Source: Botrytis cinerea B05.10 (lineage: Eukaryota; Ascomycota; Leotiomycetes; Helotiales; Sclerotiniaceae). From it: 64,000 bases of DNA. Each line of letters begins with the position of its first letter. The first letter of the stretch is position 1. Below the pieces are notes generated by a model, which was given only the letters and a program-made list of their open reading frames with translations, was not told the DNA's origin and searched no databases. The DNA lies in the NCBI RefSeq assembly GCF_000143535.2, contig NC_037318.1, forward strand, positions 1,984,001 to 2,048,000. Reading direction: 5' to 3'. A program made the translations under genes and the position numbers. Shown piece after piece: positions 11,501 through 22,243 of the stretch.

Positions 11501-12215
11501 TCTAAATCAATAAATCTCTTAAACCCTTTACAATTCAATAAAAACTTTTTCTTAATCAATATTAATTAAATCTCGAATAATTTATTATCAATCAAACTCT
11601 TCTATACCTATATTCAAAACTATACTAACTTTAATTAAAAATACAAAAAGATTGACTTATAAAAATACACTTTTAAATATAAAAAATCATACATTTCGAA
11701 TAGCAAATGAAATATTAAATAAATATCAATATACAAAAAAAACTCAATTATATCAAAGAAAAATATTTACAAAATAAAAAGCTTTTAATATATTATCTCA
11801 ACAAAAGATTGATATTTAAATTCAATACAACAAATATTAAAAAAAAAAGAAATTCTAATAAAAAAGCATCTTTTAATCAATATTATAATAAATACAGAAA
11901 AATAAAATATAATACAAAAACCTATCAAAATAATATAATAGATTTTAGATTATTAGATTTTTTATAATTTTAATTAATTGATTCGATTGTTATTAAATAA
12001 TATAATTTTGAAAATACAAATTAAGGTGAAAGTGATTCATTCGATGATATGATCTACTCGATGATAAACCACGTTATATATTATATAATTATATATCTCT
12101 ATAGCAGATCTTTTTCATATTTGTAGATTTATGAAACCTCTTCTAATTAATCATAAGTAATATACTAATATTAAAATAGAATTATTTTAATTAATGAAGC
12201 TATCAAATCAAAATC

Positions 12216-12326
12216 TGTTAGGAGTGATCCACTTTCCCATTGACCTACAAAAGCGTGGAGTATTCCAGATGCTTCTGGAATAGTGAATCTACTATATATA
12301 CCCAATCAGGTGATCGCTCCCTAACA
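12216..12326. repeat. 111-bp solo LTR (TRIM-like family), target duplication AAATC
   Basis: It begins TGTTAGGAGTGATCCAC and ends GATCGCTCCCTAACA (TG...CA). It is flanked on both sides by AAATC (12211-12215 and 12327-12331). It contains an 8-bp stem with a 4-nt loop (ATTCCAGA TGCT TCTGGAAT) and a TATATATA box. Three other copies have exactly the same length (13244-13354, 19918-20028, 20244-20354). It sits inside element B1. Confidence 0.85.
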
Positions 12327-13243
12327 AAATCTTAGCATTTTTAATTAATAAGCTACTAGATTATATAAGCGAAAATTAGAAAAAGAATTAAAAAGAAAAT
12401 AAGAGAAGAAAATAAGAGAAATTAGAAAGAGATTTAGAAAGAGAATAAGAGAAGAGAATAAGAGAAGAGATTTATTAGGTTTTAAGGTTTTGAGGTTTTA
12501 AAGCTTGATTGCGTCTCCGGCGCCTTTATACGAGCTAGAAGTCAGAGGTTAGCGAATTTTAATAATAATAATAATATGTTATTTGAAGATTGAATATATT
12601 TTATTTAAATTAGTATATAAATCATTATTTCAAAAACTTATAATTTTTAAATAGCTTTAAAATTCATATTTCAATAGAATATAAAAATATAAATATTATT
12701 TATTTCAAGGATTTTAAAAGCTGTATAATATAAATATAGATATAAATTCTAAGTAGCGTTAAAAATAATCTCAAAAAACATTAGCAAAACTATTAAACTA
12801 TTATTATTTTTAATTACGAAGAACTGAGAAAAAACTTATTATTTATAATTAAACCTCGAGCGTAGCGAGGATCAGGGGTTTGAGGGCTAGCCCCTATAAA
12901 GATTAAAGAATTAAAATTAAAATTTTATATATCTCAACAAAGAAAAAAAGCTTTAACGAATTCAAAGTCTGAAAAATTCTTTTTCCCCGACGGCTAGTTT
13001 ATTATTAATAAAATAATTATATTGTTATCAATAAATATATATATCAATATTATAATGTATATAATAAAAGTTTGTATAAGGATTTATATTGAATTTCTTT
13101 TTGTTTAAAGTATTAACTTTGCTATCACAGGGAGTAACCTGGTCGATTTCGGAAAAGACGGCTCTAGCGCATTTCCTATTGGTGCGAATATATTCATGAT
13201 TATCGAGGTTCAAGTCAATACCTCTCATTTCGGAGTGTATTAT

Positions 13244-13354
13244 TATCAGGGGTGATTAACTTTACTACTAACTCATAAAAGCGTGGAGTATTTCGAATGC
13301 TTCCGGAACAGTAGATCTACTATATATACCCAATCAGGTGATCGCTCCCTGATA
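13244..13354. repeat. 111-bp solo LTR (TRIM-like family), target duplication ATTAT
   Basis: The same 111-bp unit: starts TATCAGGGGTGAT, ends ATCGCTCCCTGATA, with ATTAT at 13239-13243 and 13355-13359. The TGTTAGG and TATCAGG starts of different copies are both one transition away from TGTCAGG, as expected if RIP has hit either strand. Confidence 0.85.
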
Positions 13355-13362
13355 ATTATAAC

Positions 13363-13533
13363 ATCTTTTTAAGACAAAAAGTGATAAAAACTAACTTTTT
13401 AGTATATATTGCTAGTTTTTAATATAAATTGCTAATTTTAATTATATAATCGTGTAATCACATAATCGTATAATCGAAATTAGTAATCTATATTAAAAAG
13501 TTGGTTTTTGTTACTTTTTGTTTTGAAAAGACA
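13363..13533. repeat. Small fold-back repeat (about 170 bp)
   Basis: The left arm AAGACAAAAAGTGATAAAAA and on (13371-13425) is the inverted, diverged copy of the right arm ending ...TTTTTGTTACTTTTTGTTTT (13480-13533). The middle is AT-rich. There is no coding potential, so it is most likely a MITE. Confidence 0.7.
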
Positions 13534-14701
13534 TCATAGGTGAGCTGATCTTGAGCGCTGTCTATTTCGTCATTTATGAGACACCAACATGTATGAAATG
13601 GCCATGGATACTGGCTTAACAGGTGTTCACACTTTCAAGACTGCTGTTGTCAATCAGTGATTCCAGGCACATATGAACTGCTCATAGCAGATGTTGAAAG
13701 AGCGGTGAAGCAAAATGACTGGATGATTGCAAAATTGTGCCTCACCCCCGCATTAAATTATATTCCAGGTTGCCCTTTGCCATTCATTATCTTCACTAAT
13801 GGAACCAGTTTCGGCAATTACGACAATTTCAATCTCAAAAGCCCTCAAGATGCGCCACATTCTCACTTGGGAAGTCCGATAGGTCGATCTTTAGCTATCA
13901 CCCGCATGAACCAACCTCCGGACCCAGAGTCTCGGGTCCAACTGTGGATTCACCTTGCTTGGCATATATTAAACCAACTTTTGGTGTTCATGCCTGTATG
14001 GATGAATGCAGATGGGCCACCCCCTCTCCTTCCAGCTACATATCGGATGATATTTACATGTTCCGAGGTCTCCGCAGATAGGTCTTTTTGCTGAGAGCCA
14101 TGAGATATCTTTCGAACCTGGGCAATACAAGATTAAAAAATATCTCCATTCTGCATCGGTTAGATCTTGCGAATGTGCTTTTCCTTATATGGCTAGGAAC
14201 AATCAGAAAGTATTACTACTCTGTAAATTCCTTGTTTCGCGGTACATAATTCCACCAATCATGGCGAGGTGCCAGAAGACGGTCCATGAACGCGAAGTGT
14301 AAAGAAGTCTCGTAGAGCCAAAAAGAACAGAACATTGAGATTCTATGAAATTTATCCGAGATAAACTTCAGATAGCCTATGTAAGATTCGTTTGTACAAA
14401 TTGTTACTGTTTGTTAATTTGAAGCACATAGAGACAGATTTTTATCAAATTGAGAGGCCGAATATACTAGTTGAAAAACGCAATTCATTAAAGCGATATT
14501 TCGGTTCTCCGCACTTCACCACCGACAGCCTACCAACTGTAATTTCTTCATAATTGCTTCGGCCATCGTCGACTTACCGGGTGTCGTAGGGAAATTTGCT
14601 GTGGCTCTAGACGCCTACATTCTCATTTAAATGCTACTTGTCTATGCGGGGAATTGGTACCGAGACAAGAATCATTTGTGAAGTCGTCGCCAGGGGGGCC
14701 T
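13534..14701. other. Normal-composition island between repeats; no recognised gene
   Basis: About 1.2 kb of unique-looking DNA. It holds one open frame of 145 codons (13657-14094, plus strand) containing the phrase DPESRVQLWIHLAWHILNQL; I do not recognise it and it has no obvious continuation by splicing. It may be a gene fragment left between transposons. Element A2 follows immediately. Confidence 0.4.
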
Positions 14702-15475
14702 CCCTGTAGTGGCAGAATCCGCAATTGACGAAGTGGCCGCTTTATCAGTCCCAGAAAATATTCAATATTTTTATAATATATTGAAAAAAGTGTTTTTAAA
14801 GTATTGATTAAGGGGCTTTTTTCTTCATAAATGATTAGAAATTTTTATTTTAAAGGGATTTAATGAAATTCTTGAATTCTAGTTTGAATTTTAACTTAAA
14901 ATGATTAATACTTTATTTATATTGAATTCGATTAATAATTGAATTGAATATAATATATAGATTAGAGTTAAGTGAATAATATATATAAATAATACATTCT
15001 ATATAGCATGGTACAGTAGTAAAGCTTTTAATTAAAGAATAAATTGAAAATGAAATAAGTGAATAATCTACCCCTCACTTTCCTTTCCTTTTAAGCTTTC
15101 GGTTAATGCCTTTCACCCACATCATAGTTCTTACACTCGCTCCCCTTTTTCTCCTCCTTCTAGCTCTTACACTCATTCTTTTCCTCCTTCTAACTCTTAC
15201 ACTCACTCCCCTTTTGTTCACCTTTACTAGAATTCTAATATTTATCGATCCTGAAATCTCTAAGGCCCTTCAGGGCCCCCATTTTCTTTTTTTCTATTAA
15301 AAGTCAATACTAAACGGATCTCATTTTATACCGATTCCATTCGTTATTAATGAATTGGCTATGTCGTTATTGATGAATTGAATATATCATAAACGTAATG
15401 TACGAATGAAAAATTTGTATGGGGATTTATATTGAATTTCTTTTTGTTGAAAATATTAATTTTGCCACCACAGGG
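14702..15475 (+). mobile_element. Element A2: uninterrupted 774-bp copy of the A family
   Basis: The ends CCCTGTAGTGGCAGAATCC and ...TTTTGCCACCACAGGG are inverted over about 13 bp. The 3 bp CCT is duplicated at 14699-14701 and 15476-15478. This is the only copy here without nested insertions, so it shows the basic element size. It has no transposase and is non-autonomous. The small open frame inside it (15106-15300) is only a Leu/Thr-rich reading of a CTT/CTC tract. Confidence 0.85.
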
Positions 15476-17605
15476 CCTTGTGATAGAATCAATAATCGAC
15501 CGTTATCCTTGCAAGATTTGTCTTTTCTCAGGCCAGCTTATTGATGGTGTAGTCCACTGAACAATGACTGGGCAGAGAATACGGTGACAGTTGCATCCAA
15601 CCCGTCACTCTTCCAATTTAGATACAGCTTGCGGGCTTGCATATCTGGCGGTGGCACAGTATGCGGTTGGCGTTCATATTGTCAAAGATTCCACAGGAAA
15701 TAGGCGTCATCGTCGCGGATACAATCACAATGGCCTTTGCGCGATCTTGGCCCCTTGTTACTATGAATTTCACTTTCACCGACAGTCAGTCATAATTGAA
15801 AGGATAATTCTCGATATTAGGTGTTGGTAGCTTGTTGGTGACTATACACGACGAACTTGCCCATACTCACATACAATTTGACAGATGGAACCATTTCTCC
15901 ACACTTTCGCGGCCATTCAATATCCTGGAAGAATTCTATCATCATGTACTATGTTTCGGTTAGTATTATCTCTGCCCATGTTGCTTTGCCTAGTGCTAAC
16001 ATGTTCTGTCTAACTCTAGGATACTCAGACGATGAACAGCTCTGTAGCTCGTGACCTTGTGCTTGCTTTCTCCAAACCCTTACATTGGCACTTATCTTCC
16101 AATGCCATCCTCTAGTGGGATGCTATATATGAGATCTTATGGGATTCATTTGCTCCAGGTAATTATAACTAGCACCAACAAATTACCGACATGAAATTCT
16201 ATTATATATATATATTATTCCAAATCTCGCTCCATTCCTAATAAATATAAATCAACTACTAAAGTTTAGAAGCCTTATAATTAATGATTTTACTCTTATT
16301 GAGTTCAATTGAAATTAGAGAAATTCATAAGGATTTGTTAATCGAAGAGTATACTTTAGCATTGAGATTATTAATAATTAAATTGATATATTTATCGATT
16401 TATAAAATCGGATAGCTATTATTGATTTTATTAATTGTTTTAAATTCGATATATTGAATATCAATCTATAATAATTGTATTAGGTATTAAAAGATTTCTT
16501 TTTATTTAGAAAATATTTTATTAGAAGATTTTTTATTTTGTTTTAATATATAACAATTTTGCTTAATTTATTTATAGTATTTGAATTATAAAATAGAATA
16601 TCTATTATTAAACTTTATATAATGCGATTTATAAAAAGAATAAAAATCTCTTAATCCGAATTTATTATTATATTTAAGTTTGTAAATCTCTTTACTTGTA
16701 AATTGAAATAACTATTTCTTTATTATTCTGAAGTGCGTTTTAATAGCTCTAGAGTCATTGTAAAGGTTTATTTTTCTGTGAAACATTATACTAAGAATGA
16801 TCTTTTTGCTGTTAAAGACTTATAAACATTTTTCAAGGAATGGAGAGGTGTGTACTTCTAAATGATAACAAACTTCTTAGAGGTTTTGAATAGAATATGT
16901 ACCTATCGTTCTTTGAATAGTGTTATTAGATTACAAATGTATGTTTCATGCAAAATCGAGAATGATTCTCTTGAAATCATATATTATTTGAGCCCCGAGA
17001 TTTACAATGAGGAACGTTGGCCACATGGAAAGCACGCCGCGTGAGGACGCCGGGTCGGACTCTTTTTTCCTATGGATGGAGGTGTATCTTTGTTCGCAAT
17101 ACTTTATTGAATAACAAATTGGAAGCTCTGAATTACTTTTACGCAAAATTGAATCGCGTCTCTGCAAATACATGATATTGTGGCTGTGACTTGGCTTTAG
17201 ATTTCACATGATCAAAGTGTTTCCATCACCCAAAGAGTTAGGAATTTGTTCTCAAAATGCCAATCGAGTCAACCTTTCTTTCTTAATCGCTTTAGCTGTG
17301 TTAATTTTAAGGTCGATATTTGCCAAGATATACTCCAGAAAAAAGATCTGTATGATTATTTTTCATTTAACCATTTTCTTTGCGATGCCGCAGCGTTTGT
17401 GAACTTGCAGATATTTCAACTAAATATTGACAGCCCTAAATCACATACGATGGACTTTTCAACAATCGAATCACAATGCATAAAATCGTGTTTCCAAGAT
17501 TTTGTTCTGGGAATTAACTGTGATTGCTCTATGACAGTGACTATTGAGATTGGCCTAAGGGAGTTCCTGAGTATGGTATAAAGTGACAATTGGCTGATGA
17601 GTATT
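15476..17605. other. Mixed region without a recognised gene
   Basis: 15476-16140 has normal base composition and may be the other half of the island interrupted by A2; it shows only short frames. 16190-16830 is AT-rich repeat-like DNA. 16840-17605 returns to normal composition with small frames on both strands that I cannot identify. The last part is 3' flank of the MFS gene. Confidence 0.45.
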
Positions 17606-18994
17606 TCAGCATCTGACCTTCAAACTCTTCCCATACATTAAAACTCTAACGACAATACTAACCACGAATGAGGCCATCAAGAGTGCCGCCGTAAACGTTT
17701 GCAGAGCTATCCATCCATAAGATTCAAGAGCTCCGGCAATCGGGTTTCCAACCAATATGCCTACAGATATTGGTATTAGAAGCATGCCTAAACGGACACC
17801 TAGAACACTCATATCTGGAGATAAAGCCACGGCGAGATTGGGGGACAACGATGTCAAAGCTCCGGAAAAGAATCCATAAAACATACTGAATAGGACGATG
17901 CCGGGAACACTGTAAATTGTTATCCATGTAAATGCTAAGATGCCACTTATAAGAATGCAAATTATGTCGACATTAAAAGGGCCATAGGTACCAGCGAAAT
18001 GAGCTGGGATCTATAATTACGTCAGATATCAAGTCTCTATAACCGAACGAATTTGAACATACAATGCGCCCGAAGAAAGATCCGACGTTGAGTAAAGAGA
18101 GAAGGTAGGGAGCGAGCCCCCCGCCAGCTATGTTGATGTCGAGAGCATATGATTGAATGTAGAAAGACGGAATGTATGCGCCCATAAAGACCAGAAAGAA
18201 GAAGACACTGCAGATGATGAATGGCGTTTCTTTCCAGGCTTTTAAATCAAAGAACTTTCGGACTGCAGACGGACGACTCCGTATACGCATTCCAAGGACA
18301 GGAATTATGGATGCCAAGAAAATTATGAAGCCAATGACGCGGACTGACCATCCGAAGCCGATCGTTGGTAGCAACCTATTGAATATGATGGGGAAAATAA
18401 TGCCTCCTGTAAATTGTATCGTGTTAGAATTTAAAAGGCCGCAACAGCAGAGTGTTTTCTGAATGTACCTATAGCACTACCAGAAGCGCCAATGCCCAAG
18501 GCTAGTGCTTGTTTCTTGTCGAAATAAGCTGAAAGTACAGCAATGCTAGGAATGAACAAACAGCCGCTACCTAAGCCAAAAATGACTCCTTGAGCTAGTA
18601 TGAGGTGCCAGTATTCATAGCTTATGCTTGTCAACATCACCCCTAGCACACACAGAAAGCATCCTGTCCAAACAAGAGATTTCAGATAGCCCAGATCAAA
18701 TACTGGACCAGTAACTATGGAAAACCCGAAGAGAAGAAACGCTTGAGTAGATCCAATCCAAGAGATCTGAGAGGGAGACCATGAATGGTTGATAGTCTCA
18801 TAGTAAGTTTGAAAAGCACCTGCAGGGCATTAGCAAAGAACATTAATGGTATTCAGCGCCTGGTAGTTACCGAATGAGCTCACGAAACCCCAAGATAAGA
18901 AAAACAGAGAGAATGAGCTTGCACACTGAACCCAGGCCATAAAACCACCGTCGGGGGCCGGTGCATCTCCAGCTAACCTTGGTTCAACTAGCAT
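17606..18994 (-). CDS. MFS transporter, monocarboxylate permease (MCT/SLC16-like)
   Basis: Plasma-membrane or organellar uptake carrier of the fungal MCT-like MFS group, which moves monocarboxylates and related organic acids; the substrate is unknown. Exons (minus strand) are 18871-18994, 18469-18819, 18063-18406 and 17606-18010, with introns of 51, 62 and 52 nt, all GT-AG, giving 407 aa. The N-terminus has the family signature PDGGFMAWVQCASSF leading into helix 1 (FFLSWGFVSSFG), then AFQTYYET. Further helices include WHLILAQGVIFGLGSGCLFI and FPIIFNRLLPTIGFGWSVRV. The second half begins ETPFIICSVFFFLVFMGAYIP, and GSFFGRI-IPAHFAG is the usual motif after helix 8. The last helices run to VVRVLMYGKS. 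The total is slightly short but about 12 segments can be placed. The frame is intact although repeats lie on both sides. Confidence 0.9.
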
Positions 18995-19570
18995 TTTGTT
19001 CTTGGTGTTATGGGGCTCGAATAGAATGGAGTAATTTCACAATCATCCAAATAGTACTGGGAAATAGATAGATCCTGCCTACCTCGAGGAATCATAAATA
19101 TTATCAAAGAAATCATGGGAAATGCTACTCCTTCGGAGACATTCCTTGTATCGGAGGTATTTCTATCATGGCGATATCAACCGCAAATTACAGTCAACTT
19201 ATATCGGGCTAATGTGGAGAAGTATCAGGTAGTTGGGATCTAGCATATGCAGCCACCCGGTATCCGGCACAGGTTGGTACAGTGACCCACAAAAAAATAA
19301 TGACCGTAGCTCAAAAACATACTAAAAAATGTCATTTTTCAGTGTTTTTAAAGAACTATAGTTCTTTATAAATGGAATGTTAATATTTCAAACTATTAAA
19401 TATAGTAAGGATTCAATAGAATTTTAATTAAAAATAAATCAAATAGTTTTTAGAAATTTATTTAATTTTGACATTTAGATTTAAAAACGAAAAAATCTAA
19501 AAACTGAAAAATATAATAAATTCATTAATAAAAATGTTATAAAATCGAATTTTTTAATTTAATTGATTTT
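18995..19570. other. MFS gene upstream region turning into AT-rich repeat
   Basis: 18995-19290 is ordinary DNA and the likely promoter. From 19290 the sequence is AT-rich, repeat-like and without frames. Confidence 0.45.
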
Positions 19571-19917
19571 AATGAATTCGTAAAAGCAAACGAAATGGAA
19601 ATGTACTCATGTATTATATAATTATATATCTTTATAATAGGTCATTTTCATATTTATAGATTTATAAAACCCCTTCTAATTAATTATAAATGATATATCA
19701 ATATTAAAATAAAACTGTTCTAATTAACAAGGAGGCTAAATCATTATAGAGTAATTTCAATTTAATATATAATCTTTTGAAAATATATAAATTAATTATT
19801 AAAGATATATTCTATTAAAGTTTGTTATACATTTTTCAAATATATTATTTTTATTACTTTTTAAATTTTAATTATAAAGTTATATATTAATATAAATATC
19901 TCATTATAAATCTAATC

Positions 19918-20354
19918 TGTTAGGAGTGATCCACTTTCTCATTGATTTACAAAAGCGTAAAATATTCCAAATACTTTTGAAATAGTGAATCTACTATATA
20001 TACTCAATCAAGTAATCGCTTTCTAATATTCATTTCTGTTTTGTATGAGTTTATTTAGTATATATCAATTATGAAGGAATTAGTAATTCTATAAATATAG
20101 GAATTTTATAAATATAAAATATTAGAAATATAATAATTATAGTTGAATCAATTATTGAAATTGAATTCAAAGTATGATTATCTTTATTTAAATTTATATA
20201 AATAAGAATCTCAGAATAAGATATTTTTGTATCTGGAATATAATGTTAGAAGTAATTCACTTTCTTATTAACCTATAAAAGTGTAAAATATTCCAAATGC
20301 TTTTGGAATAGTGAATCTATTATATATATTTAATTAGGTGATCGCTCCCTGATA
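19918..20354. mobile_element. Complete 437-bp TRIM-like (short LTR) element
   Basis: Two 111-bp direct repeats, 19918-20028 and 20244-20354, flank a 215-bp non-coding middle. The 5 bp TAATC occur just before the first repeat (19913-19917) and just after the second (20355-20359), while neither repeat has its own duplication. That is the pattern of one LTR-element integration rather than two MITEs. The repeat ends are degenerate TG...CA (TGTTAGG...CTAATA; TGTTAGA...CTGATA). No gag/pol, and no clear primer-binding site or polypurine tract, is visible, possibly because of RIP. It would need proteins from an autonomous element to move. Confidence 0.82.
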
Positions 20355-20488
20355 TAATCAATTATTAAATCAAAATCTCAGCATCCTTGATTAGTAAGCC
20401 GTTAGGTTATGTAAGCGAGAATTAGAAAGAGAATTATAAGATTTATAAGGGTTTTAAAATTTAATTCTATCTATAATATCTTTATAAA

Positions 20489-20489
20489 C

Positions 20490-20564
<75 letters not shown>

Positions 20565-20580
20565 CATTATTATTATTATT
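20489..20580. repeat. (ATT)n microsatellite, about 30 units
   Basis: Near-perfect trinucleotide array with one TTATCA interruption. It is in the same place within element B as the (AAT)n arrays of B1, B3 and B4. Confidence 0.95.
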
Positions 20581-20847
20581 TATAATTAAATCTCGAGTGT
20601 AGTAAGAATTGAGGGTTTGAGAGCTGGCTTTTATAAAGATTAAAGAAATAAAATTAAAATTTTATACATCTCAAAAAAAAGAAAAAAAGAAAAAAAACTT
20701 CTATGAATCCACAATCTGAAAAATTCTTTTTCCCCGACGGCTAGTCAATTACATCACTTTCTAAATATATAGGAATAAAAAGATTGAAAATGACTATTTT
20801 TAGTATGTTTTCCTATTACAACCCTTTTTTTTAGTCTAGTACTATAA

Positions 20848-21435
20848 GCGAAACACGTAACCTGAAAGTCACGTGCTATCAGTCTCTAGTATTTATAGTT
20901 TCTCTTCTATAGATCTAAAAAAGACATCGAATTTTCCACCTTTCAAGTTGACTCTCAAAGTTTGAATACTCTACTCTAATCGTTCCCCTTACCTCGCTAT
21001 CGCGAAGTAGTGATTTACTCTATTTTCTATATATAGTTACTTATTCTATTATTGATATATACGAAGACTTTTCTTATATGATCATTACCACCTTCTACTC
21101 TTTTATAGTACTATAAATACGGAGTAGTAGTATAAACTAATAGTGAATTATACTAAGTAAGTAGGCGAGTAAATGTATAAACGATATATTATAAAAGAGT
21201 AGAAGATAATAGAGGTCATATAAGAAAAGTCTTTATATATATTATAGTTAATTTAATAGTTATGCTTAGTAATTGAAAGTGAATTACTATATAACGATAG
21301 CGAGGTGTAAGGACTTATTTGAGCTAAAGTATAATATAAGAGTTAAAGTAAGAGGGGAAAAAGATAATGGATTTTTAGTCTACAAAAAAGAGAAGCTATA
21401 AGTACTAATGTTATTTGGTCACGTGTTTCTCCGCG
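20848..21435. repeat. Long fold-back (inverted) repeat
   Basis: The arm 20848-21116 and the arm 21191-21435 are inverted, diverged copies. Matching landmarks include GAAGACTTTTCTTATATGA / TCATATAAGAAAAGTCTTT, CCTTACCTCGCTATCG / CGATAGCGAGGTGTAAGG, and GCGAAACACGT / ACGTGTTTCTCCGCGC. The spacer is about 75 bp. Just outside, at 21460-21485, is a perfect 9-bp hairpin (GTCTTTTTG TCT CAAAAAGAC). No frames. Probably a MITE or fold-back element. Confidence 0.75.
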
Positions 21436-22243
21436 CACAATGCGCATACACTATAGTGTCTTTTTGTCTCAAAAAGACGTCATACATTTCGCCTCTTCTA
21501 CGCACACTACTCACTAGTAATACACTCGGTCCTCAGTACATGAGATGTTATTGTCGTAAAACAGTCGACTTCCTTAGTATTATTCAAATAGCTAAAGTGT
21601 AAAATATTATAAACCAAGTTAATATATATATTAAAATCGAAGTGTATTTCATTCTTATAAGAATAATCAAATCAATCATTAATCAAAAGTTCTAATACTT
21701 TGTTTTTCTTATTATCAAAAAATTATTTCAAAACTTTTATAATTTTTTTTGGTATTTGCATTTGACCAACTTTTCTATTAATTAGAACAAATACTATAAT
21801 AACTTTGTATCTTCTTATAATATCCTTCAGCTCCCGAAGTATAGTTGACAGCTTGCGAGCTATTGAATGCAGTACAGCTGTGTACATCACGTGATCATAC
21901 GCTAGCGCTCGCTTAATCTTAGCTTCACGCTAACGATCTACTTATCGTTAGTTCCCTAATCCCAATTCCTAAACCTATACAACCTTTTCCTTTAATTGAG
22001 GATTTGTAACTTTGCTTTGGCAAGGTTTCATTGGAACAGAAACATTCTTTGAATTGATGACGTCTAAACTCGCTTTCGCAAGGTATTCTTGAAGGTATAT
22101 TCACCTCCATCTTTCACTCATTATTCAAATTGATTTACAGCTAATTCTGTCTAGCAAGTTTACCTATCTAACCAATGAATTTCGAAACCCATATTTGCTA
22201 TCTCCATCAATCCGTGATGTGAGTTTACCTCTGATATACCAAG
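21436..22243. other. Upstream region of the Ulp1-like gene
   Basis: AT-rich to about 21810, then normal composition. A first exon may begin around 22170-22244, but I cannot fix the start. Confidence 0.4.

Larger units (their letters stand above)
10225..12074 (+). mobile_element. Fot1/pogo-type (Tc1/mariner superfamily) DNA transposon, RIP-degraded
   Basis: It is 1,850 bp, the usual Fot1 size. The inverted ends of about 50 bp start ACGTGGTTTATCATCGAG and contain an internal short duplication (ATCATCGAGTGGATC). The target dinucleotide TA is duplicated at 10223-10224 and 12075-12076, and the flanking B1 sequence reads continuously across the insertion. The interior is extremely AT-rich and encodes only broken pieces of a transposase (next entry), so it cannot move by itself. 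Confidence 0.85.
10133..12997 (+). mobile_element. Element B1, nested in A1
   Basis: Repeat family defined by one end containing GGATTCGTARAAGCAAACGA (here 10133-10215, partly duplicated) and the other end TCTTTTTCCCCGACGGCTAG (finishing at 12997). Its interior carries landmarks seen in all copies: a TCTTAGCAT...AATAAGC segment, runs of AGAATTAGA-like purines, an (AAT)n array (very short here, near 12562), and a CTCGAGCGTAGCGAGGATC segment. It is heavily AT-mutated and has no coding capacity of its own. It is interrupted by the Fot1-like element (10225-12074) and a solo LTR (12216-12326). Copies B2-B6 are listed below. Confidence 0.65.
10030..13132 (+). mobile_element. Element A1: TIR element with 3-bp target duplication, host of nested insertions
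   Basis: The left end is CCCTGTAGTGGCAGAATCC and the right end reads ...TTTGCTATCACAGGG, i.e. inverted ends of about 13 bp (CCCTGTRRTRGCA). The flanks carry the same 3 bp, AGT, at 10027-10029 and 13133-13135. Nearly all of its interior is a second element (B1, about 10133-12997), which itself contains a Fot1-like element and an LTR. No transposase belonging to A itself is visible. Four other copies or ends occur at 14702, 24872, 27147 and 34703. The 3-bp duplication excludes Tc1/mariner; the superfamily is not assigned. Confidence 0.8.
19571..20744 (+). mobile_element. Element B2, interrupted by a complete TRIM-like element
   Basis: It starts with AATGAATTCGTAAAAGCAAA (19571) and ends TCTTTTTCCCCGACGGCTAG (20744), the two diagnostic ends of family B, in the same order and orientation as B1. 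Inside are the same landmarks: the TCTCAGCATCC...TAAGC segment, an AGAATTAGA-type purine stretch, an (ATT)n array at 20489-20580, and CTCGAGTGTAGTAAGAATTG, a C-to-T-mutated version of the B1 segment. The TRIM-like element lies at 19918-20354. Confidence 0.7.

Noticed and set aside
12216..13354. The two 111-bp repeats as LTRs of one element
   Set aside because: Each has its own perfect 5-bp duplication (AAATC, ATTAT), so they are independent solo LTRs.
15106..15300. 64-codon Leu/Thr-rich frame
   Set aside because: It is a pyrimidine tract inside element A2, with no protein character.
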